Assembly: GCA_002633005.1 (NCBI GenBank) | Contig: NMRA01000022.1 | Coordinates: forward strand, 1,586,485 to 1,650,484 | Origin: Phoronis australis | Taxonomy: Eukaryota; Phoronida; Phoronidae | Direction: 5' to 3' | DNA length: 64,000 nt | In this document: one piece after another, positions 30,101-37,770 of the stretch | How the letters are laid out: each line of letters starts with the position of its first letter | Position numbering within the stretch: position 1 is the first letter of the stretch | Program-made: the position numbers and the translations under genes | Notes under the pieces: model-generated | Database searches by the model: none | Seen by the model: only the letters and a program-made list of their open reading frames with translations | Told to the model about the DNA's origin: nothing

Positions 30101-30206
30101 CAATGTGATACATACTACCAGGTGAAGGATCAGCAATCAAGGCCACGTAGGACTTGAACGTCTGCAGTTGAGTCGCCACATCCTGCGGACTCATAGGTGG
30201 CGCCAT
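317..30206 (-). CDS. TRRAP: TRRAP, 5' half of gene (N-terminal HEAT-repeat region), partial at left edge
   Basis: The conceptual protein follows animal TRRAP in order and almost without interruption, from a start at 30206 to the linker with a KR..SPQESKRSRH-type basic motif (317-421), where human TRRAP has SVDSAQEVKRFR. TRRAP is a PIKK-family pseudokinase scaffold in the nucleus that docks activators such as MYC and E2F onto the SAGA/PCAF and TIP60/NuA4 acetyltransferases. Only the HEAT solenoid is here; FAT, kinase-like and FATC regions lie beyond position 1. I placed 46 coding exons, about 1,961 codons, all with GT..AG borders and compatible phases except at two places: a missing exon in the N gap and an unfound micro-exon between 2222 and 1799. 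Exon coordinates are given in the four block entries below. Identity is certain from many exactly conserved blocks, for example SLPSSIQTMSCKLLLNLV and FLPLLPNLLQG; individual exon borders may be off by a few bases. Confidence 0.97.
1845..1916 (+). repeat. CAA/CAG/ACC-type trinucleotide repeat
   Basis: Imperfect (CAACAR)n tract in the TRRAP intron between 1799 and 2222. Plus-strand reading gives an Asn/Ser run with no gene context, so it is a microsatellite. Confidence 0.85.
3042..3140 (-). repeat. ~30-bp tandem repeats copying a TRRAP splice donor
   Basis: CTACCTGTA on the plus strand at 3131, 3101 and 3072, and CTACCTATA at 3042. On the TRRAP strand these read CAG|gtagg (one TAG|gtagg). The first is the donor of exon 3135-3288. 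The second lies exactly 30 bases further and the intervening sequence is open in frame (ten codons, VGSLTRWLLQ); the third is a further 29 bases away and would shift the frame. Confidence 0.88.
4994..5150 (-). repeat. 60-bp tandem triplication of a TRRAP splice acceptor
   Basis: Exact 60-base period: 4994-5053, 5054-5113 and a partial third copy to 5150. On the TRRAP strand each copy contains the acceptor TTTCAG followed by the first 22 bases of the exon (codons Y-S-A-D-F-A-H). Only the innermost acceptor (exon start 5015) reads on into WKEPKLL; from the outer acceptors (5075, 5135) the same codons run into TAG. Direct observation; which acceptor is used is inferred from frame. Confidence 0.92.
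7264..7450. repeat. ~33-bp degenerate minisatellite in TRRAP intron
   Basis: Five degenerate copies of GAATATTTCAGCCYRYRCACMTGTAT-like sequence just upstream (TRRAP sense) of the exon at 7095-7214. Confidence 0.7.
9602..9795. repeat. 16-bp minisatellite abutting a TRRAP splice donor
   Basis: About ten copies of CAGTACTCACACACAG-like units that end at the donor of exon 9796-9892 (GTAAGTAACGTACTG on the TRRAP strand). Confidence 0.8.
9796..15638 (-). CDS. TRRAP: TRRAP exon block C: middle HEAT solenoid
   Basis: Exons: 15472-15638, 14831-15031, 14277-14366, 13916-14067, 13640-13740, 13149-13244, 12305-12483, 12110-12195, 11805-11916, 11419-11598, 10535-10684, 10182-10268 and 9796-9892. Conserved blocks: VRLSSLLPYLPMLMDPLVSA, LELCVDNLQPDFLYDHIQPV, AFRVLGKFGGGNRKML, SWEVIKCYLV, ARKVQEQALTGMF, AWYAKLGG, KALLFVMMDLTGE, MIPPKKHLLRHQPANAQIGL and CEAEDSVLLKLPCYKS. 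All phases are compatible across the block. The segment after 13916 (exon 13640-13740) is the most diverged. Nothing here suggests pseudogenisation: no in-frame stop or frameshift appears inside these exons. Confidence 0.95.
16006..23553 (-). CDS. TRRAP: TRRAP exon block B: central N-terminal HEAT repeats
   Basis: Exons: 23457-23553, 22941-23079, 21900-21978, 21427-21631, 20643-20734, 19078-19234, 18226-18331, 17641-17782, 17126-17183, 16724-16913 and 16006-16266. Recognisable family blocks in order: QIKTLSFLAYIIKIYQ, HLRKELLIAARHIFPTELRN, LIGSGW, SLPSSIQTMSCKLLLNLVE, LLMRMLEVFVLKF, TLVCGVKTITWG, LVKYALKALDI, TKEEKEVLEHFAGV, YALQIVANSFLANPTTSA and NYFLLLRALFRSIGGGSHD. The first exon begins with one base completing a codon, so two bases must come from the lost upstream exon. 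Exon 19078-19234 encodes the poorly conserved Ser/Thr/Pro/Lys linker that in vertebrates is a long proline-rich stretch; here it is short (about 50 residues). At 16724 the donor GTAAGT two bases further in (ATGGGGT|gtaagt) gives the right phase to the next exon. Confidence 0.95.
16563..16723. repeat. 27-bp minisatellite abutting a TRRAP splice donor
   Basis: About five and a half copies of GTGACCCACACTACCTATGA..; the last copy contains the donor of exon 16724-16913, so the array looks like an expansion of donor-proximal intron sequence. Confidence 0.85.
19780..20052. repeat. 15-bp minisatellite (TAAGTCACATTACTG)n
   Basis: About 17 nearly identical copies inside the TRRAP intron between 19234 and 20643. 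Reading frames through it give (VTYSN)n, an artefact of the 15-base period, not a gene. Each unit contains GTAAGT on the plus strand and TTACAG on the TRRAP strand. Confidence 0.95.
24460..25819 (+). repeat. Higher-order tandem repeat (~450 bp = 3 x ~150 bp) with CTCF-like motif per monomer
   Basis: Starts with a leader module (24460-24535) holding the palindrome CAACGCAGAGCGTTG. Then monomers of about 150 bp, each containing CCACTNGGNGGCRC at 24692, 24841, 24982, 25141, 25286, 25431, 25592 and 25738. Spacings of 149/141/159 then 145/145/161 show a three-monomer higher-order unit of about 450 bp. Between motifs are recurring phrases such as TTTCATGAAAATCCGTT and GGTTTAGGAGATACAGC. The array runs into the N gap, so its true length is unknown. 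It lies in a TRRAP intron, antisense relative to the motif orientation given. Phrases of this type are found in dispersed repeats of many animals, so it is likely a mobile-element-derived satellite. Confidence 0.9.
25820..26453. other. Assembly gap (634 N)
   Basis: Run of N flanked on the left by the ~450-bp tandem repeat. It lies in the TRRAP interval where one conserved exon is missing. Confidence 1.
26640..26950. repeat. Dispersed repeat, copy 1 (pair with 35780-36080)
   Basis: Shares GTAACCTTCCCTCATGAC, AGAATGAA and a following co-linear stretch (CACCCTGTAATTAGAA / AATCTTTAATTAGAAA; AACAGAAAAAGTAG / GACAGAAAACAGTA) with 35780-36080. In the TRRAP intron next to the gap. Confidence 0.65.
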
Positions 30207-30228
30207 ATTCAGTTGTTTACACTTTAAC
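26968..30228 (-). CDS. TRRAP: TRRAP exon block A: start codon and first HEAT repeats
   Basis: Exons: 30119-30228 (start codon ATG at 30206-30204, with 22 bases of 5' UTR after the acceptor), 29236-29285, 28410-28520, 27802-27990 and 26968-27162. The protein opens MAPPMSPQDVATQLQTF and continues with AAQELSENFE, SSPQYPQFLQELMRSF and LLLEIIHRIPTNDHLKP, closely matching animal TRRAP. Phases run 1, 0, 0, 0, 0 after each exon. The start is the first ATG after the acceptor and is preceded by an in-frame stop in the UTR (TGA in AACTGAATATGG), so it is well supported. The block ends where the conserved stretch continuing to the next exon (about 55-60 residues in other animals) is absent; the N gap at 25820-26453 sits in exactly that intron. 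Confidence 0.95.
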
Positions 30229-31198
30229 CTGAATCAAAAGAGAATGATACAAATCTAAAGAAGATAGCTTCCCAACACTTATTTGTAAAAATTAGATTTT
30301 GGTCGCTCTTTTTTCAAAAAATGTGAGTGAACAAAAAAGTCACATTATTTTGCTGATAAGCAAGGAAAAATGGTAAAAATGTAGCTAAGTAACGAGGCCC
30401 TCATCAAAATGGCTGCCCAGGACTTGTTTGTTTTCACTGAGTACCATTGTTCAGTAAAAACTGGGTCCCAACAGCCATTTTCAAGAAGGACCCGTTTCCT
30501 TGACTATTAATAATACTTGAAGCATGCGTTAGCCAGAGAGCACCTACTTTACAAATTCATCAGAAAACCTGGGATGCATTAGATATCTGCAAAACACTGT
30601 TGCTACATATATTCGCTCACATAACAGAAAACATGGTAGTGTACGCATGCAAGCTCCAAGTACATGTGATTCCGCATGATCTTGTAAAACTTGCTCAAAA
30701 GACAAAACTCAGAAACTTAGTCTTAGAAGTTAGAATTAGCACTCAGCTTTTATCTTGGAAATATTAATACAATATGACTGCTATATCCGACGCAGGGCCA
30801 ACGGATCTTCAAAAATGTGTAATATTCAATGAAATATGATGGAAAATGTGCCAAATGTCCGATATTTCGATGGCTTGACTGTAGCTTATATAAAACTTAT
30901 TTCCCCGACCGCGACCGCCATTTTTCATTGTGTGAATTACCACGGCACAGGTAATTTTGTAGATTAAGTTATACATAATATCCCACAGTTGTGCAACACT
31001 GGTGCATCTTTGTGGAATCCCAAAGCAATTTGGAATAATTTGGCATAACGAATTAGTGCATACCAACCGACAACTCTGTAATTTGAAGCATTATTTTGAA
31101 CCACGTCTTCCTCGCTACCAAAATGGATATTCCTCAAATCTGGGGACTTGGAACTTTGGGGGAAATTTTCATACGGGCACTTAATGGTGTTTTCTTAC

Positions 31199-31260
31199 CT
31201 CCCGGCATAAAGATAGATGGTCTCGTTTATCTGGTTCCGGTTCGAATGTGGACGCACTAG
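31199..31260 (-). other. TRRAP: Probable non-coding first exon of TRRAP
   Basis: The first coding exon begins at an acceptor (gattcag then GTTAAAG, exon start 30228), so transcription must start further right. The best donor is at 31198-31193 (GCCGGGAG|gtaaga), which would close a 5' UTR exon at 31199. Its right end is unknown; 31260 is a placeholder. Inferred from splice signals only. Confidence 0.5.
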
Positions 31261-31760
31261 TTGTTGTTGCTACGATAATTATCTAAAATAATGTCTCAAA
31301 AGTATGTTAAACGTTGATAATGTCTTGTAGGTGATCTTTTAATTCACATAACCTTTAAGAAGCAGTTGCATTTGTTCACCGTGTTGTGTATTCGGCGTCC
31401 ACAGACATGACTGAGGCAATAGAAATTCAGCCCGAGGGCCCAAGCGGGCATGACCATGGGGTAGTGTTGTTGCTGCAGTAGCGCCAGAAAATGTCATTGT
31501 CTCTATCATGAGGGACTGGAGGGTTCTTCCGTGAAATGTTTAAATGTGAACATCGAACTTTAACCGGCATTTATCGTACCCAAGAAGTATGGTTTGAAAG
31601 TAGCCTTGGCTTGGTGCAAAGCTGTATTTATACTACAGCTTTGCACCATGCGGGTTAAAAACTGGCCAAATAAAATCGGACTCAAAATTAGTGTCATTAA
31701 AAACTAGACTTCACCGTGAGTACATGAAATGATTTACTTATGTTAGAAAAGTAAGCATTC
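31200..31760. promoter_or_regulatory. Intergenic interval between divergent TRRAP and RPP25, likely bidirectional promoter
   Basis: TRRAP leaves leftwards from about 31.2 kb. RPP25 leaves rightwards, with a likely UTR donor at 31750/31751 (GTTAGAAAA|gtaagc). The few hundred bases between are relatively GC-rich for the window and contain no convincing TATA box, which fits a housekeeping bidirectional promoter. A perfect 15-bp hairpin lies inside (31612-31648). Inference from gene layout; no transcription start can be read directly. Confidence 0.5.
31612..31648. repeat. Perfect 15-bp inverted repeat with 7-base loop
   Basis: TGGTGCAAAGCTGTA (31612-31626), loop TTTATAC, then TACAGCTTTGCACCA (31634-31648). 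If the RPP25 5' UTR exon ends at 31750, as the donor suggests, the hairpin could be in its 5' UTR; otherwise it is a cruciform or dimer-binding site in the promoter. Confidence 0.9.
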
Positions 31761-32220
31761 TACCGTTATTGTGCTGCTAACGTTGTGGAGCGATCCTATG
31801 TATCGATGTCTTTCGGTGCCATGAAATATAGCATCGCCTATTGGACAGTTTCTTTTTCGTTAATTCTTCAATCTACTGTTCTTCTTCCAAAAGGTTGTGT
31901 CATTGTCACAGAAACCATCGCTACTGGTTTCACGTCGTTACAAGTTTCAATTCCAGCAAACCGAATTTCAGAACAAATTTTGCTTGGCTGCTGCTAAATG
32001 CATTGATTGTAATTTTTTTATGCTTTGAACTGCTTGAACACAAATTTTAAATGTTTCAATGATATGTTTGGATGGTCGCACAGTTTCCTAGGCTGTGGTG
32101 TCCTTGGACACATGATTTTGTTGACCAAATTTGGAAGGTGTGTATTATAGCCAACAATGAGTGTGTTGGCCACACTGCCTCCTCTCCGTACTTGGAGCAT
32201 TGACCATGGTTATATTTCAG

Positions 32221-35200
32221 TGGACCACTATACTAAAGGTGAAGTGAAAGAACTTGAAGATGCTGAGCCACCTTTCCCTTTCATGAGTGAAAAGGTCGTT
32301 CACATGAAGGTCAACTCGGGAAGTAAAATAAGGAATCTCATGGGATTTGCTGTTAAAAAGATGAAGGTTAATGAGTTTTAACCATAATATCTGTCCTTGG
32401 TCTCTAGTGCCTATGCATGATTAAACAATTTGCTCGAGTAAGAATTGGTTCTATCTGATTTTCTTCTGGTTTTCTTGCACTAACAACCAGGGCGTGATTC
32501 AAAGGGAAAGGGCAGTTTGGTTAATTTGCAGATTTCGCAGTGTAGATTTTGAAACACCGAGTACAGAAATTTCATTTAACAGTATTGATTTAATCTGCTG
32601 AATTTTAAAATTTTTTAAACTTTTCACTTCTTGGCTTTGATTCAAACTAATTCAAACATTAGCAGACATATTTAGAATTGATAATGTCAGTGGTGTTTGT
32701 TAGATCATGAAAAGCTATTTGATGGCCTATCAGTTAACATGCTGCATATTCATTCTGGTTATACCTGAATACAGGAGGCTGATATCGACCAACTCACCTG
32801 GAACGGTAGTGGCACGGCTGTGACGAAGACAATCACATGTGCTGAGATTATGAAGAGAAAGATAAAAGATCTACACCAAGTCAACAGTATTCACTACAAA
32901 AGGTTTGACATTATTGCCTGCAGTTAATCAGTTTATCTATCTTTTGATTAAGAGATAGCAAACGAAAATGTCTTCATGGAATCATTTTTGTTAATTGTCC
33001 TAGAACAATTCAGTATCAAGGCACCTGGCTCATAGAATGTGAGGGTGTATAATGAGCTGCAGAGATTCGTCTTCATCAAACTTTCTAGTTGTAACATCCT
33101 CCTAGTGTTCCTTTATTGATGAGTGAAACTGAGAATTAGTCACATGTATCTCGACTGGAAACATTTTGCAGGAAGCATAAAAGATGTGAGTGACACTTGA
33201 CTTCCACGATCATTACAAAATGGTTTTACACTATTTTTTCAGGAAAGTACTGAAAGTTCATGAAAACGTAATAGGACAGCCAGTTTAAGACATGCACAAA
33301 ATGGAATTTGTTACCTTTACCTGTACTTGAAGTTTGGGCAAGTGCAACCGGGCTATTATCAAAACTCTGCACTCAATGTATTTCCTCAAAAATGAGTTAT
33401 TTTGGTGCACGGATAACAAAAGTACTATGCACTCTGTACTCTTATTTAGGTGAGTGAGTGTTGTTTGTCTAGCTGTGACTTCCAATCTCAGTGTTGTTTA
33501 TCTGCCTATGACTTCCAATCTCAGTGTTGTTTATCTTGTAACTTTCAACCTCAGTGTTACATTTTCTTTTAATCAGGACTGAAGAATACTGGGATCCCAA
33601 AGAAGAAGGGTTAGACAGGTAGGTGGACGAATTCACTGCAGCTGAATTTGATCTACAAACTAATTTAATTAATTTTGAGTCAGATGTTGGATGTGCCATT
33701 TAATAATAATTTTGTCACATTTAGCTGAAAATACATGAATCTTGCATTAATTTCAGTGCACAAAACCTTGATATCTGTTTCTCTTGTTACATTAGTAAAA
33801 CCAGTTCCAGTTATTGCTCGATCTCAAAAAAATCTTGACAGGTGTTGCAATAGTCGAAGTTGCAATACGTTACCTCGCAAGTCCGTTTTTAAATTACAAA
33901 ACTATCTGCTAGGCATGATAACATCTTGTTAAACACTGACATTAGTTTGACAAAAACGCGAGCTTTTTATTCCTATAAACTGCCAAAAAATCCTGGCAAG
34001 ACAGAATTCTGCTGAAGTTTGTCTGCTATATTTTGAAACTACTGTACACTTGTTTAGTATTTTGTTATAGGCTGAAAGTGAACAGAGATGTGCCTTGTAT
34101 AAGTATCCTACTCTCCAAGACTCCTCTTAGCGAAGCACTGCCAGGGTAAGTAACTATGCACTTTTCTGCACTGTCAGAATATAGTCTGACAGTATTATTA
34201 GTTGTATTGTTCTGTTTTGTTTTGGTATTCAGTTTGATTGGCATGATCCCTGAGTTCAGTACAATGATGATGTAATTTGTTTACTACAGAATAGTATGGA
34301 ACTTTTTAGTAGACTGAGTTCAGTAGTGATGATGTAATTTGTTTACTACAAAATAGTGTGGAACTTTCTAGAAGAGTGAGGTCAGAACAGTGATGATGTA
34401 ATTTGTTTACTACAGTATAGTGTGGAACTTTCTAGAAGACTCTAGCATGACAGTGATTACTGCAGTCCGGAATATTCTAGAGAGTAGTACATGTTTGTAG
34501 AATGGTTGGGTAGATTCTGGAAAGTTCTAGAATGTGCTTGAATTGATGAAAAGTTCCAGAACAATACATTAGGCTATAAATACGCAAGCACAGGTTTCTG
34601 TTAGTCAGATCAAGTCAGTTCAAGAGAAGATCAAGTCAGTTCAAGAAAGTTAATCAGGAGAACTACAGTTGAGTTGCAGTGAAGAGAATCAGCAGTTACA
34701 GCGATAGTCAATAGAGAGCCAGCTATAGAGACAGCAGGTTATTGAATCGACGAGTGTTCATCACAAGTCAAGGCTTCGCAGCACTGGCTGGAGCATAAAC
34801 AGACCTTACGTCGGACGTTTTGTTTGAGTAGGCTTGTGAACGTACGGTCGGGATTAATAAAGGATTAACTCGAACCAGCCTTCAGTCTATCATCGCACCG
34901 AAAGCTATTAGCACCAGTCTGTAACAACCTGCGCCCAACCACACACGGGGAAAAACGTGACATGCACTCATTCACATCGGCACAAGTATACGCTCTATGA
35001 GTAACTGCTTGAATTTAGGACCATTCGTTTTTTACATGTGGCATGCCGTAAAGGGATGTGCTGTGATATGAGCTGAAAAAGAACTTGATAATAAAAATCA
35101 TAATAATTATCAATTATTAACTGTTTTATGTAATTGGTGCCTTTGTTTAATATTCCCTTGACTCATCTACAGTGAGTACCATAATGATAGACCGTGTGAT

Positions 35201-37006
35201 ACCATGGTGACCCACTGGAGTAATAGTCTTGAACCTTATAGCTTTGTGGCTCACTGATGTGGTATTTTAAACTATTAAATAATGTCCAATCATATCAGTG
35301 GGTCTCCTGCCTTGTCTTGTCTTGTTTCTAACTTCAAGTAAATTCATCAGTTTATGGTGAAATAGGAGGAATTATGCAGAGTACTGAATTATTTTTTCCG
35401 TACAATGTAAATTTATTTTACATTACATGCATTAGTTTTTAGGAATAGTTTTTACTTTTGAAATAATTGTTCGGTATTTGGCAACTGAGCTACTGTTGTC
35501 TTTGGCCAGGATCAGGATTGATATACTTTTTCATAGAGAATGGCTGCCATGAGTTAATTTGTGATGATGATTTAAGAGATTCAGTTTAAATGGTGCTGAC
35601 CAGTGACACTAAAACTACTTTATGTGTGTAAGAAAATTCTCGTTACCAGTTTATGTATTTGACTGTGATATCACTTGTACGTTAAATTAAGGTGCGTGTG
35701 TCATATTTGGCTGTGATAACACACACCTTAACTTAACGTACAAAGAGTTCTGCACATGCGCCAGCCACTCAAACTATGGTGCATTACTGTTTACAGTACA
35801 TGCCAAAAGTGTCCAGACAGTGTGTCACGGAATTCCCATCATGATGGCTGAGCAGAAATCAAATTTGTCGTCGGAGTAACCTTCCCTCATGACTGAGAAT
35901 GAAGGGAAATTAACAAGAAACATAGTATAAAGGTGGCTAAGACAATCTTTAATTAGAAATTTACCCCCAAATTAGTTATCACCAAGCATGTTTGCTACTT
36001 AACAGAATCAGCCAACGTGACAGAAAACAGTATTTTGTCTGTCAGTGATAACTTCAGTCAGGTACTGTACATATCACAAGAGTGTATCTTCAATGTTATC
36101 GATGGGCATGTAGTTTTTGTTGTACCTTGGATTGTACGGTAATTTTCCACGTATTTAGCACCAAATGTAATTGGGCAAAATTGTCAGTTTTCCATTTTTC
36201 AAAAGGTGACGACTTTGCTTCACGTAGAGTAGAAACTTGACCAAATGTTGTTTTATGACAACTACACAGTACAAACCATGTTAGTAATAGACTAAACTTT
36301 TCTTAATTTTTATTTTTGTGGGGAAATTTGACAACGTGGAATTTCAGCCATATTGTAAGTTATTATGTGAAGAATTGCCCAGCTGACTACATCATTTGCC
36401 TTTCTTGATGCATTCTTAGACTGTTCACTTATTTGTTATTTTGGAGTCTTGCACTGTGAACTTAATTGCAAAATGTGCTAAAATCCTCAAATAGGGTAAT
36501 TGTTTTTGATGAACTCAAAGATTTCTTTTTTTTCCTATAGTAGGTAGAGTGTATTCGCAAAGTCTAGAAAATTTGTATCCCTTACTTAAAGTATAGTATT
36601 ACATTGTACTGGTTTCAGCTATCAAGCACCAGGCTCATTTGATGCATTTTGGAAAACCGTTGTTGAGAAGGACGTCAAATCATCTAACCAGAGAAGAAAG
36701 CAGAAACAACAGAGTTCCGGCAAAACTGCGATGGACCCTTCAAAAATTGAAGTCAAAAACAATAAAAAGCTGAAAAAAGAAGAGAGAGGTAGTATCAATG
36801 CCAAAGATTCACGTTCAAAAAATCAGAGAAAACAAAAGACTGTTCAGGATGTAGGATGTAAAACTACAGTGACTGAAAGTAAGAGTAACAAAGACTTGGT
36901 ACAACCTGCTTCAAGTGCAGGTGGTGATACTTCTGAACGTAAAGACTATAAGAGAACTGGTATTGATGGAGGGACTGCGCATGAGGGGAGCCTTGTGGAC
37001 AAGTGA
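32221..37006 (+). CDS. RPP25: RPP25-type ribonuclease P/MRP protein subunit (Alba domain)
   Basis: Coding exons: 32221-32366, 32775-32902, 33577-33618, 34071-34145 and 36619-37006 (TGA stop at 37004). In the preferred model the start codon is split: a final A of the UTR exon at 31750 plus TG at 32221, giving MDHYTKGE, which aligns with the MEHYRKAG start of human RPP25L; total about 259 residues. An alternative start without a split codon is ATG at 32157, which adds 21 residues. The Alba fold is plain: VVHMKVNSGSKIRNLMGFA, then GTAVTKTITCAEIMKRKI, LHQVNSIHYKR and VPCISILLSK, ending LPGYQAPGSF as in the family. RPP25 pairs with POP7/Rpp20 and binds the P3 region of RNase P and MRP RNA, in tRNA 5' maturation and rRNA processing. 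The last exon adds a Lys/Ser-rich tail of about 110 residues, longer than in RPP25L. Intron 4 (after 34145) hosts a solo LTR in sense orientation. Confidence 0.93.
33446..33565 (+). repeat. ~37-bp minisatellite just upstream of an RPP25 acceptor
   Basis: Three copies of TGACTTCCAATCTCAGTGTTGTTTATCT-like sequence ending about ten bases before the acceptor of exon 33577-33618. The units are pyrimidine-rich and contain CTCAG, so they extend the polypyrimidine region. Confidence 0.75.
34167..34171. repeat. 5' target-site duplication of the solo LTR
   Basis: TGCAC immediately before the LTR TGTCAG terminus; identical copy follows the other end at 34963-34967. Confidence 0.85.
34361..34561 (+). 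promoter_or_regulatory. Cluster of heat-shock elements in LTR U3
   Basis: HSF binds arrays of nGAAn in alternating orientation. Seen here: GAActTTCtaGAA at 34361-34373 and again at 34425-34437 (one per tandem repeat; the first repeat has a decayed copy), GAAtaTTCtaGAG at 34470-34482, a perfect four-unit TTCtgGAAagTTCtaGAA at 34515-34532, and TTCcaGAA at 34554-34561. The last unit ends 12 bases before the TATA box, the usual arrangement of heat-shock promoters. Motif matches are direct; HSF binding is inferred. Confidence 0.8.
34574..34582 (+). promoter_or_regulatory. TATA box of the solo LTR
   Basis: CTATAAATA, 12 bases after the last heat-shock unit. A start site would be expected about 30 bases downstream. 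Confidence 0.75.
34856..34861 (+). terminator. LTR polyadenylation signal
   Basis: AATAAA within GGATTAATAAAGGATT, about 275 bases after the expected LTR start site and 100 bases before the LTR end, as expected for the R region. Confidence 0.6.
34963..34967. repeat. 3' target-site duplication of the solo LTR
   Basis: TGCAC immediately after the LTR GTGACA terminus; identical to 34167-34171. Confidence 0.85.
35675..35743. repeat. Near-perfect ~28-bp hairpin
   Basis: Arm TTGTACGTTAAATTAAGGTG followed by CGTGTGT, loop ATTTGGCTG-like, then the complementary arm ending TTAACTTAACGTACAA. Roughly 26 of 28 bases pair. Lies in RPP25 intron 4, downstream of the LTR. Could be a fold-back repeat or a pre-miRNA-like hairpin. 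Confidence 0.8.
35780..36080. repeat. Dispersed repeat, copy 2
   Basis: Diverged co-linear copy of 26640-26950, in RPP25 intron 4. Confidence 0.65.
36230..36385 (+). repeat. Dispersed repeat family with TTTATTTTTGTGG core, copy in RPP25 intron
   Basis: ACAAACCATGTTAGTAATAGAC ... TTTATTTTTGTGGGGAAATTT ... GGAATTTCAGCCATATTG. Co-linear relatives occur near 41590-41700, 44870-45010 and 54880-55025, all plus orientation. Short interspersed element of unknown class; no tRNA-like head seen. Confidence 0.6.
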
Positions 37007-37137
37007 GCCAGGCTGTAGGAGTCACTTAGGCTGGTGGAGTGAAGTCCAATATAAGTCTGTTTGTGATAGAGTCACTGGGGGGAGATAGAGATGAAAGCCT
37101 AGGATCAGAGTACTAAATGTGTTTGATGTCCAGTAAA

Positions 37138-37143
37138 AATAAA
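37138..37143 (+). terminator. Candidate RPP25 polyadenylation signal
   Basis: AATAAA about 130 bases after the RPP25 stop codon, the first such hexamer downstream. Reasonable position for a short 3' UTR; not otherwise supported. Confidence 0.5.
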
Positions 37144-37284
37144 CTAGTATGCCAAAAGCAAGACACACATGAGCTATAAGTTACATATGATTTAGACAGA
37201 TTATGAACTCTCCGGTGGTCAATATTTCTGTGGCAATGCCATTTTTATGCGTCCACATATTTATATGTGGTCGCATATTGCTGT

Positions 37285-37770
37285 CATCTCTCTCCAGGTG
37301 TCTGATGTCCATAGCTGTATCTCCTATACCCCATGCAGGGTCTTGATGAAATTTGGCAGATGTGATGTTTCTATGAAGGTGACAACAGATGACAACCGCT
37401 GTGTCCCCCTAGTGGCAATTTAGTTTTGTTTGGTTGCTTCTGTATCTTCTTAACTCTTGGATGGATTTTCATGAAATTTGGCAAATAGGTTTCTATTATG
37501 AAGGCGACGACACCTTTACATTTTCGGACGTCTTTGACGACTTTGCACCAGCTAGTAGCTATAAGTTTCTCTATCTGTGAAACTAATTGGAGGATCATTG
37601 TGCAAATTAGAAGATGTGTTTCTGATTAGAAGGCCGCAGCTGAGGTTAATATTTGGATGGGGTTCCACTACTTTGGCATTTTTTTACCATCTACAGCTGC
37701 GTCTCCTTAACCTTTTGTGGGATCTGTGTGAAATTTGGTGGAAATTTTCTTGTGGAGTTGACAACATATT
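37285..37770 (-). repeat. Diverged inverted copy of the CTCF-motif repeat family
   Basis: On the plus strand it reads GTCCCCCTAGTGGCAATTT (37402 onward), TTCATGAAATTTGGCAAATAG and similar phrases, the reverse complements of the monomers at 24.7-25.8 kb. About three degenerate monomers just past the RPP25 3' end. No gene seen. Confidence 0.7.

Larger units (their letters stand above)
34172..34962 (+). mobile_element. Solo LTR (retrotransposon) with heat-shock-type promoter, in RPP25 intron
   Basis: The 791-bp element begins TGTCAG and ends GTGACA (inverted termini TGTCA..TGACA) and is flanked by the exact 5-bp duplication TGCAC (34167-34171 and 34963-34967), the hallmark of integrase-mediated LTR insertion. 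Order inside: three ~63-bp tandem repeats (34254-34440), an HSE cluster (34361-34561), TATA box (34574-34582), a purine-rich leader-like stretch, and AATAAA at 34856-34861, that is a U3-R-U5 layout. No internal gag-pol region is present, so it is a solo LTR left by LTR-LTR recombination. The intact target duplication suggests moderate age. Lineage (Ty3/gypsy or other) cannot be told without internal sequence. Confidence 0.87.

Noticed and set aside
31230-31260. GGTTCGAAT as a possible tRNA B box
   Set aside because: No A box or cloverleaf can be folded around it; it lies in the TRRAP 5' exon or promoter.
34361-34950. Promoter and 5' UTR of an hsp70-like gene
   Set aside because: The heat-shock elements and TATA box fit, but no coding sequence follows and the TG..CA termini with matching TGCAC duplications show a solo LTR.
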